From positions 1-5,328 of the forward strand of contig JAKAPN010000089.1 in the NCBI GenBank assembly GCA_021822995.1: a DNA stretch of 5,328 bases, read 5' to 3'. The notes below the pieces were generated by a model that was not told the origin of the DNA, ran no database searches, and saw nothing but the letters and a program-made list of their open reading frames with translations. The translations under genes and the position numbers were made by a program. The stretch comes from an archaeon. GTDB taxonomy: Archaea; Thermoproteota; Nitrososphaeria; Nitrososphaerales; Gagatemarchaeaceae. Below are positions 1 through 4,902 of the stretch, piece by piece (the first letter of the stretch is position 1; each line of letters starts with the position of its first letter).

Positions 1-878
1 TTTTTGACAAGGTTCTTCTTGTACATGGGGGCTTCCCAGTACATCAAACTCAGCGGTACGAATTCCGTTATACCGTGAGTCTGTCTCTGAATCTCCCTGA
101 GGAGAGCTATGTGCTTCGACTTGTGGAGAGATGTCTCCACGTGTCCGTACATGATTGTCGAAGTGGTCGGGATGCCGAGTTCGTGCGCCGTCTTGATGAC
201 CTCAACCCATTGCTTCGTCGTTATCCTTCCGGGCGATATCATTCTCCTTACCTCGTCGTCCAAGATTTCAGCGGATGTTCCCGGAAGGCTCCCCACACCA
301 GCTTCCTTCAGCATCTTCAAGTATTCACGGGCTGACGTCCCAGATCTGACGGAACCGTAGATCACCTCCTCCGGTGAGAAGCCGTGGATGTGCATCCCCG
401 GAAGCTCCCTCTTTATCGCCCTGCAGATCTCGATGTACAGGTCGCCCTTCATCTTTGGTGGAAGCCCAGCCTGAATACAAACCTCCGTCGCCCCCAGTTC
501 CGCTGCCTGCTTGGCGCGCCTAACGACCTCCTCGATTGGCAGGTAGTACCCCTCCTCCTCCCTGTGGTTCCTGCTAAAGGCACAGAAACCGCATCTCTTT
601 ATGCAGACATTGGTAAAGTTGATGTTCCTGTTGACGACATAAGTGACGATGTCCCCCACCGTCCTCCGCCTGAGCTCGTCTGCTACCAGCAGGAGCAGAT
701 TCATCTCAAGTCCACTACAATCGAAGAGCCTGACTCCGTCCTCGACGGAAGGGTCATACCCGCTCACCGACCTGTCGAGTGTGGACGCGATGGTGGGATC
801 GATCACGCGGAGCATGCGGTCGAAGGCGGAATTGAGGTTCGTGAAGTCATGGTCGCCAAGGGCCGGAGATTCTGGCAC
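1..878 (-). CDS. cofH: CofH, FO synthase subunit 2 (5-amino-6-ribitylaminouracil--tyrosine 4-hydroxybenzyl transferase), C-terminus cut by window edge
   Basis: Radical SAM enzyme of coenzyme F420 biosynthesis. It joins a tyrosine-derived 4-hydroxybenzyl group to 5-amino-6-ribitylaminouracil, giving the substrate of CofG. My minus-strand translation gives 292 codons open through base 1. The [4Fe-4S]/SAM motif CIKRCGFCAFSR has Cys92, Cys96 and Cys99, preceded by NRNINFTNV. Further CofH-like segments are ATEVCIQAGLPP, HIHGFSPEEV, GSLPGTSAEIL, MYGHVETSLHK and VPLSLMYWEAPMY. Family members are usually about 360 residues, so roughly 70 C-terminal residues lie outside the window. The chosen GTG (878-876) sits 2 bases after the cofG stop, so the two genes are probably co-transcribed and translationally coupled. 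A purine-rich GGGGGTGG lies about 15 bases upstream, rather far for a Shine-Dalgarno. The reading frame is open further upstream, so the start is only likely. The gene identity is secure. Confidence 0.95.
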   Translation of the reverse strand, partial: MPESPALGDHDFTNLNSAFDRMLRVIDPTIASTLDRSVSGYDPSVEDGVRLFDCSGLEMNLLLLVADELRRRTVGDIVTYVVNRNINFTNVCIKRCGFCAFSRNHREEEGYYLPIEEVVRRAKQAAELGATEVCIQAGLPPKMKGDLYIEICRAIKRELPGMHIHGFSPEEVIYGSVRSGTSAREYLKMLKEAGVGSLPGTSAEILDDEVRRMISPGRITTKQWVEVIKTAHELGIPTTSTIMYGHVETSLHKSKHIALLREIQRQTHGITEFVPLSLMYWEAPMYKKNLVK

Positions 879-880
879 AG

Positions 881-2128
881 TCAGTTGTATGAGCCACCCC
901 CGGAAACATATCCGTCGCTGTCTGTGACAGAGGCGGCAACATTTGCTATCTTTTCTGGCAGAAACTCCTTCCTCCTCAAGACGAATTCAGGATACACCGG
1001 TAGTCTCGCTCTGAGCTTGAACCCATGCTTCTCGCAGTCGTTGGACACCCTGGCTACCTCCGGCCATGGAGCCTCGGGATTGACAAAGTCTTTGGTCACC
1101 GGCGAGATGCCTCCCCAGTCGTTTATCCCGCAGACGAGAAATTCGGCGTACGAGTCTGGTGATAGATTCGGGGGAACCTGGATGTTCATGTCTTTGCCCA
1201 GCACCAATCGTGCGACAGCCACGCTGTTCAGCATGAATTCGTGCGACGGCTCGGGATGAGAGGCCATTGGCGTGCCGGGCTTTGCCCTGAAGTTCTGGAT
1301 TATGACCTCCTGAATATGGTGATACCTCTCGTCTAGCTCTCTGATGGCATAAAGGGAATCGACTATCTCTTCAGCCGTTTCACCTATCCCTATGAGAAGG
1401 CCGGTCGTGAATGCGATCTTCAGCTCTCCCGCGTTTCTGATCGTGGCGAGCCTTACCTTGGGGTGCTTGCTTGGGGCATCGTGATGGGGGCCGCCCTCCT
1501 CACAGAGTCTCTCGCTAACGTTCTCGAGCATCAGGCCCATGCTCGCGTTTACGTCACGGAGTGAAGCCATCTCCTTCCTGGTCATCGTCCCTGGGTTTGC
1601 GTGCGGTAGGAGCCCTGTCTTTTGGATGACAAGCTCGCTCACATCTCTCAGGTACTCAAGCGTACTGCTGTAACCGAGCGTGTGGAGCGTATCTCTCGCC
1701 TCGGGGTATCGCTGCTCCGGCCTTTCGCCGAGAGTAAAGAGAGCTTCGGTGCAATGGAACGCCTTCCCCGCCCCCGCCACAGCCAGAACCTCGGCAGGCG
1801 TCATGATTCTTGCATCTGGTCCCCACGGGTCCTTTCTGAAGGTGCAGTAGCTGCAACTATCCCTACACAGGTTCGTCAGCGGTATGAAGACCTTTCTGGA
1901 ATAACTCACGACCCTTCCCTTTCCTCGGTCGCGTAATGTCGCCGCCGCCGACCAGAGATACTCCGACGCTTCTCCTGTGAGCGAAAGAAGCCCGATAGCC
2001 TCTCCACGGCTTAGGGCTTTCCCATCGAGCACCCTTTCGAAGATTTCGTTCTCGGCTACGGCGTCAGGTGAAGGGCGAATCAGAAGGAATGATCCCCCCT
2101 TGGGTCTGACCGTTTTGGACCGAAGCAC
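881..2128 (-). CDS. cofG: CofG, FO synthase subunit 1 (7,8-didemethyl-8-hydroxy-5-deazariboflavin synthase)
   Basis: Radical SAM enzyme that closes the deazaflavin ring of FO from the CofH product, the last step before FO enters F420 assembly. The 415-residue translation has the cluster-binding motif CRDSCSYCTF (Cys88, Cys92, Cys95) after SRKVFIPLTNLC. It continues with EALFTLGERPE, LLPHANPGTMT, GLLIGIGETAEE, IIQNFRAKPGTPM, VPPNLSPD and CGINDWGGISPVTKDFVNPE, all typical of CofG. The start is GTG at 2128-2126; an in-frame TAA lies 18 bases upstream and no later in-frame ATG occurs before the cysteine motif. The roughly 80-residue stretch before the first cysteine seems longer than in the methanogen proteins I recall. 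A Shine-Dalgarno is weak or absent. The gene leads a cofG-cofH operon and is divergent from the helix-turn-helix/RibC-like gene. Confidence 0.96.
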   Translation of the reverse strand: MLRSKTVRPKGGSFLLIRPSPDAVAENEIFERVLDGKALSRGEAIGLLSLTGEASEYLWSAAATLRDRGKGRVVSYSRKVFIPLTNLCRDSCSYCTFRKDPWGPDARIMTPAEVLAVAGAGKAFHCTEALFTLGERPEQRYPEARDTLHTLGYSSTLEYLRDVSELVIQKTGLLPHANPGTMTRKEMASLRDVNASMGLMLENVSERLCEEGGPHHDAPSKHPKVRLATIRNAGELKIAFTTGLLIGIGETAEEIVDSLYAIRELDERYHHIQEVIIQNFRAKPGTPMASHPEPSHEFMLNSVAVARLVLGKDMNIQVPPNLSPDSYAEFLVCGINDWGGISPVTKDFVNPEAPWPEVARVSNDCEKHGFKLRARLPVYPEFVLRRKEFLPEKIANVAASVTDSDGYVSGGGSYN

Positions 2129-2181
2129 AAAATGCTCAAGACATTATCCCCGTAAGCTACAGATCCCGTTCGGGCTGCAAG

Positions 2182-2201
2182 TCGCACTGGCATCGCACTG
2201 G
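2182..2201. repeat. Tandem 9-bp direct repeat with 11-bp period upstream of cofG
   Basis: TCGCACTGG occurs at 2182-2190 and again exactly at 2193-2201, separated by CA. The 11-base period is about one helical turn, so both copies would face the same side of the DNA. They lie 54-73 bases before the cofG start, in its leader or core promoter depending on which TATA-like element is used. A binding site for a regulator is a reasonable inference, but nothing in the sequence proves it. Confidence 0.55.
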
Positions 2202-2211
2202 AGTTTATGAG

Positions 2212-2223
2212 TCAACACGAATC
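2212..2223. promoter_or_regulatory. Candidate operator box, cofG side (TCAA-CACGAATC)
   Basis: TCAACACGAATC here resembles TCAAGCACGAATC at 2449-2461, differing by one inserted G. The two copies lie in front of the two divergent genes, in the same orientation on the plus strand. This copy is next to the predicted cofG transcription start if the TATA-like element at 2248-2255 is used. Assignment as an operator is an inference from position and repetition only. Confidence 0.3.
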
Positions 2224-2247
2224 ACTTCAACTCGCATACCGTACGTG

Positions 2248-2255
2248 TATATTAA
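2248..2255 (-). promoter_or_regulatory. Candidate TATA box for cofG-cofH
   Basis: On the minus strand this reads TTAATATA within an A/T-rich block. An archaeal start site about 25 bases downstream would fall near 2225, giving a leader of roughly 97 bases before the cofG GTG. A weaker alternative, CATAAA on the minus strand (about 2204-2209), would give a shorter leader and place the 9-bp repeats between TATA box and start site. Confidence 0.4.
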
Positions 2256-2436
2256 TTATGCTTCTATGAATAATTGCGTAAAAATATTCCTCTATGCCTT
2301 ACGCCCGGCAGCCACAAGGTGATGCGATCAAGCCGAGCGCTCCGCTAGGGCGCGTACAGTTAGAGGTAATTCTCCACTGCTTCTGAAGCGTTCATCACAG
2401 CTCTCCACGAAGGGAAGACGACGCGAAGACGATACC

Positions 2437-2442
2437 TTAATA
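2437..2442 (+). promoter_or_regulatory. Candidate TATA box for the HTH/RibC-like gene
   Basis: TTAATA at this position, in the context ACCTTAATACTCG, is centred about 31 bases before the GTG start at 2471. With usual archaeal spacing, transcription would begin around 2465-2467, giving an almost leaderless mRNA. This fits the lack of a Shine-Dalgarno before the GTG. Confidence 0.45.
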
Positions 2443-2448
2443 CTCGTT

Positions 2449-2461
2449 TCAAGCACGAATC
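2449..2461. promoter_or_regulatory. Candidate operator box, regulator side (TCAAG-CACGAATC)
   Basis: This is the second copy of the box described at 2212-2223. It lies between the TATA-like element at 2437 and the GTG start at 2471, where a bound repressor would block transcription initiation. Autoregulation by the HTH protein is an inference. The 8-mer CACGAATC is short enough for the repetition to be chance. Confidence 0.3.
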
Positions 2462-2470
2462 TCGGTCACA

Positions 2471-3205
2471 GTGCCGTTCCCAGACGTCGCGCAAATCGCA
2501 GCGACGAGAAGGAGGCTCGGGATAACGCAGCATAAGCTTGCCGAGGAATCGCGGGTATCTCAAAGCCTCGTTTCTAAGATAGAGTCGGGCCGCATCATGC
2601 CGACTTACGGTAATGCGAAGATGATATTTGACGCGCTCGAACGTTTGGAGATGGAATCCGGAGGTGTAGGCATCATGGGGGCGAGTGGGCCATCGAAAAG
2701 ACACAACCTGCCCCTTCCTGACGCAATCAGACACTGCACCGGAAGGATTGGACTCGTTGACACCACATTCTCTCGCATAGACACGGCTTCGATAGCCATC
2801 AAGGAAATCAAACGGTTAGCCAGTAAGGTCACGATCAGAAGGTACACCGTTCCGGGGATTCGTGATACCCCGTTGGCGTGCAAACTTCTCATCGAACGGC
2901 AAAGGTGTGGAGTCGTGCTTGTTACAGGAATGGTAAGCCGGAAGGGAATCGAGAAACAGATTGAGAACCAAGCCGTTCAGGGTATAATCATGGTGCAACT
3001 CCATACCAACAAGCATGTAATCACAGCCTTCTTCGATGAAGATGAAGCGAGGGACAGACGGAAATTATACGGCATCGTGCTTGACAGGGTCAGGAAGCAC
3101 TCCCAGAACGCGTTGAAGCTCCTTGCGCTACCTGCTAGCCTGACAGACTACGCGGGATTCGGCATCAGGCAAGGAGTGCGTGATGTGGGTCGTTTCAAGG
3201 TCTGA
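2471..3205 (+). CDS. XRE-type HTH domain fused to an archaeal riboflavin synthase (RibC)-like domain; putative flavin-pathway regulator
   Basis: One unbroken 244-residue frame. Residues about 6-60 form an XRE-family helix-turn-helix (ITQHKLAEESRVSQSLVSKI, then ESGR), very like the N-terminus of archaeal HTH-CBS regulators. A linker (about 61-91) leads to residues 92-240, which match archaeal riboflavin synthase: GLVDTTFSRIDTASIAIKEI, YTVPGIRDTPLACKLL, QLHTNKHVI, DEDEARD and GIRQGVRDVG. That family makes riboflavin from two 6,7-dimethyl-8-ribityllumazine, releasing 5-amino-6-ribitylaminouracil. About 149 residues is full family length. The segment that in the family reads Cys-Ala-His-Glu is Ile-Glu-Asn-Gln here (164-167), so catalysis may be lost. 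The GTG start gives a complete HTH domain and sits just after a TATA-like element. Divergence from cofGH suggests control of FO synthesis. DNA binding and ligand identity are inferred. A bifunctional enzyme-regulator remains possible. Confidence 0.88.
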   Translation: MPFPDVAQIAATRRRLGITQHKLAEESRVSQSLVSKIESGRIMPTYGNAKMIFDALERLEMESGGVGIMGASGPSKRHNLPLPDAIRHCTGRIGLVDTTFSRIDTASIAIKEIKRLASKVTIRRYTVPGIRDTPLACKLLIERQRCGVVLVTGMVSRKGIEKQIENQAVQGIIMVQLHTNKHVITAFFDEDEARDRRKLYGIVLDRVRKHSQNALKLLALPASLTDYAGFGIRQGVRDVGRFKV

Positions 3206-3310
3206 CACGAGCCTCGGAGCGCTTAGTAGGTTCGTGGCAGCCCAATGCTTCGTTGCTGTTGCTATTCACCCTCCGATCTCTCCAGCATGTCCTAGGGAAG
3301 CCTCGCCTAG

Positions 3311-3708
3311 AATCTCGCCTTACCAAAACCGAAGCAAGAGAACTTGCTGTTTGAGTACGTCGGTTTCGTCTTTCCCTCGGTCGAGGTCAGCACGACCATG
3401 TCCTCTCGTTTTGTTCTCGTCTCACCACAAGCGCAAGGAACAGGAAGGGCGAATGCAGCCATGATGCTTCGAGAATTCGCCCAGCAATAAAGAGCGAGCG
3501 AAGGGGGTTGGCTAGAAGACCCCCTGATCAGTTACAACGGGAGAGACCCCGACAAGGAAGAGTTCATCGTTTGCTAATCTTGGTTACGTTGGCTCTTCCT
3601 TCACTTTCCATGTGCGGCAAATGGCTCGTGGAGGTCTGCAAGCAGCGCGGCTTTCGATTCACTCCACGTCTGCATATTCTGCTCTTCGGCAACAGGAGGG
3701 GAACCTGA
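3311..3708 (+). pseudogene. Possible decayed coding sequence with a QueE-like C-terminal tail
   Basis: Reading one plus-strand frame from 3311 gives protein-like segments EYVGFVFPSVEVSTTMSSRF and VLVSPQAQGTGRANAAMMLR, ending at TAA 3488-3490. The same frame continues with WLEDPLISYNGRDPDKEEFI to TAA 3575-3577. A second frame then carries KWLVEVCKQRGFRFTPRLHI followed by LLFGNRRGT and a stop at 3706. That tail resembles the end of 7-carboxy-7-deazaguanine synthase QueE, which in Bacillus reads, as I recall, RVLPQLHTLLWGNKRGV. An intact QueE would need an N-terminal radical SAM cysteine motif, and none is present. If real, this is a remnant with one in-frame stop and at least one frameshift. 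The identification rests on about 20 residues, and chance or another family is possible. Confidence 0.33.
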
Positions 3709-3791
3709 ATGAGGAAGGAGAAAATAGTTCCTTTGATGCGAAACTCCTTTGTGGCTAAACACGAGCGTGGTATAAGTCGCTTATTCAGCGG

Positions 3792-3799
3792 TTTATAAA
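3792..3799 (+). promoter_or_regulatory. thiW: TATA box candidate for the thiW transcription unit
   Basis: TTTATAAA is a perfect 8-base palindrome inside a larger imperfect one, GCGGTTTATAAAGCGC (3788-3803, two mismatches). It is centred about 37 bases before the TTG start of thiW, so an archaeal start site would fall near 3822, leaving a leader of about ten bases. A second inverted repeat, ATAAG-TCG-CTTAT (3772-3784), lies just upstream and could be a regulator site, though its arms are only 5 bases. Confidence 0.5.
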
Positions 3800-3832
3800 G
3801 CGCGAATCCGTGGCGCAACTCAGCCAAGAAAA

Positions 3833-4324
3833 TTGAAGGCATCAAAGTTGGCGCTACTGAGCATACTGACGGCTCTGGGCGTCGTCTTTTCCTTCTATCC
3901 CGGTCCCGTACCCGTCGGCCCGACGCTTGTCTTTCCCTTCCAATCTATGATAAACGTCATCGCTGGCATTCTGCTTGGGCCCTGGTACGCCGCCGCAGTT
4001 GCGTTGGCGGTCGGCCTAATTCGCATGTCCGCTCATACCGGCACCGTCTTCTCCCTACCGGGCGGCATACCCGGTGCGATACTCGTGGGGCTGACATACA
4101 AAGCGACGAAGAGTTATCTTTCGGCCTTCGCCGAGATACCCGGCACAGCGCTTGTTGGGGCCTTCCTGAGCGCTTTCCTCGTGGCCCCGATGATAGGAAG
4201 GAGTGCGACGCTCGGGTTCTTCATTCTGGCTTTTACTCCGCCGGCAGTGCTGGGGAGCGTAATCGGATACATTATCATGGTCGCTCTAAGGAAGAGGGGG
4301 ATAATTGCAAGGGTTCCGCTTTGA
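3833..4324 (+). CDS. thiW: ThiW, S component of an ECF-type thiamine-precursor (thiazole) transporter
   Basis: Small integral membrane protein of 163 residues, the usual size for an S component, which binds the vitamin or precursor in an energy-coupling-factor transporter. The ThiW family is predicted to take up the hydroxyethylthiazole part of thiamine; this is genomic prediction. Hydrophobic segments are visible at about 5-22, 39-64, 79-89, 104-121 and 128-152. Family-like motifs are FPFQSMINVIAG (34-45), LLGPWYAA (47-54), SLPGGIPGA (74-82) and FLVAP (115-119), and a basic tail RKRG follows. The start is TTG; no ATG, GTG or TTG occurs in frame in the preceding 30 bases, and a short-leader transcript from the TATA-like element would reach it. 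No T component or ABC-type ATPase gene is in the window. The gene overlaps the next one by 20 bases, indicating an operon. Confidence 0.86.
   Translation: MKASKLALLSILTALGVVFSFYPGPVPVGPTLVFPFQSMINVIAGILLGPWYAAAVALAVGLIRMSAHTGTVFSLPGGIPGAILVGLTYKATKSYLSAFAEIPGTALVGAFLSAFLVAPMIGRSATLGFFILAFTPPAVLGSVIGYIIMVALRKRGIIARVPL
4294..4300 (+). promoter_or_regulatory. Purine-rich ribosome-binding site for the P-loop NTPase gene
   Basis: GAGGGGG lies 4 bases before the TTG start at 4305, inside the 3' end of thiW. It supports this non-ATG start, where the frame has no ATG before the Walker A motif. Confidence 0.5.
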
Positions 4325-4901
4325 GAGGTTCGAGAAGAAGAGGATCCTGATAACGGGGGAGACAGGCACTGGCAAGACGAAGGTCACTGCCTCACTATTG
4401 CGTGAAGCAATCTCGAGAATCGAGCCTGTCGAGATAACGTTGCTCGACTTCGGCCCCGAACAAAGAACAATCGACGGTTTGAGAATCGGGGGTCGGATCA
4501 CGGACTTCCTGCCCAACCCTGAATGCCGAGTGTATGACCCCTCTGCACCGATAAGGGCTCCAAGGTTGGAAGGCCATTACGCTGACGAAGTGTTGAAGCT
4601 CGCCGAAGATAACGCGCTATTGACATCGGCTCTTCTCAGGCGGTATCTTGCGCTCCCGACATCATGTCTTTTCATCAACGATCTGACAATTCATTTGCAC
4701 GCCGGGGATCCGAACCTGCTTTTGGAGGCGGTCAGAAGGAGCGAGACCTTCATAGGGAATGCCTACTCCGGCTCTTCACTGGCGCCCGACCACGGTTCCG
4801 GCCTGTCAGGGCGTGAGAGGGAGCTTCTTCAAAGGGTCGTCAGCGTTGTCGACCTGGTGATCGAGCTTCCGTCGCTGCGAACAGGAAGGGAAGCTTCGTA
4901 G
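4305..4901 (+). CDS. P-loop NTPase of unknown function, overlapping thiW
   Basis: Cytosolic-looking protein of 198 residues without membrane segments. ILITGETGTGKT (14-25) is a Walker A motif close to the N-terminus. The hydrophobic strand CLFINDLTI (121-129) with Asp126 is a good Walker B candidate. Other visible strands are EITLLDFGPE (43-52) and VVDLVIELPSL near the end. It is not a normal ABC ATPase: there is no LSGGQ-type signature before Walker B and the protein is shorter than EcfA subunits. GLSGRERELLQRV lies after Walker B and does not fill that role. The 20-base overlap with thiW implies co-expression and perhaps a role in thiamine-precursor uptake or its control, but this comes from context only. 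I cannot name the family. The start is TTG with GAGGGGG upstream, and translational coupling to thiW is likely. Confidence 0.82.
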   Translation: MQGFRFERFEKKRILITGETGTGKTKVTASLLREAISRIEPVEITLLDFGPEQRTIDGLRIGGRITDFLPNPECRVYDPSAPIRAPRLEGHYADEVLKLAEDNALLTSALLRRYLALPTSCLFINDLTIHLHAGDPNLLLEAVRRSETFIGNAYSGSSLAPDHGSGLSGRERELLQRVVSVVDLVIELPSLRTGREAS

Positions 4902-4902
4902 A

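Larger units (their letters stand above)
2129..2470. other. Divergent intergenic region between cofG and the HTH/RibC-like regulator
   Basis: This 342-base stretch has no convincing gene. An A/T-rich core (about 2245-2295) is flanked by more G/C-rich sequence. It contains candidate promoters for both directions, a tandem direct repeat (2182-2201), two copies of the 8-mer CACGAATC (2216-2223 and 2454-2461), and the short palindrome GAGCGCTC (2335-2342). I saw no tRNA, riboswitch or CRISPR repeat. The reading frames crossing it are short and lack recognisable protein features. Confidence 0.7.
3206..3832. other. 627-base region without an intact gene
   Basis: No frame here gives an intact recognisable protein. 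The plus-strand frame from 3180 to 3464 is Ser/Arg/Pro-rich and overlaps the preceding gene, as expected of chance. Two plus-strand frames together may be a decayed gene (see 3311-3708). A 29-codon frame starts at ATG 3709 without a Shine-Dalgarno and ends inside the TATA-like element at 3792; it has no recognisable features. The 3' end holds the thiW promoter. I found no tRNA, TPP riboswitch core or clear U-tract terminator. Confidence 0.6.

Noticed and set aside
384..1259. Long plus-strand open frame (291 codons) opposite cofG and cofH
   Set aside because: It lies antisense to two clearly identified genes, has no recognisable domain, and its length follows from the codon bias of the real minus-strand genes.
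2335..2342. Perfect 8-base palindrome GAGCGCTC as an operator
   Set aside because: The symmetry ends at 8 bases, and similar GAGCGCT words occur at about 3217 and 4169 in unrelated contexts, so chance is likely.
2300..2356. G/C-rich stretch between TACGCCC and GGGCGCGTA considered as a tRNA or structured RNA
   Set aside because: It is only about 57 bases long, lacks a T-loop sequence and the four-arm pattern, and the outer pairing needs a bulge.
2360..2734. Minus-strand 124-codon open frame covering the HTH region and its promoter
   Set aside because: It is antisense to a well supported HTH domain and has no recognisable protein features.
3180..3464. Plus-strand 94-codon open frame overlapping the end of the HTH/RibC-like gene
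   Set aside because: The composition is rich in Ser, Arg and Pro, there is no ribosome-binding site and no motif, and it overlaps the end of the upstream gene in another frame.
3502..3525. Hairpin AGGGGG ... CCCCCT that could be a terminator
   Set aside because: The 12-base loop is large, no T tract follows, and it lies about 300 bases after the nearest stop codon, inside the possible gene remnant.
3521..3550. Sequence CCTGATCAGTTACAACGGGAGA resembling part of a TPP riboswitch before thiW
   Set aside because: The CTGAGA element and the paired TGG/CCA arm of the THI-box are missing, and the site lies about 300 bases from thiW, upstream of its likely promoter.
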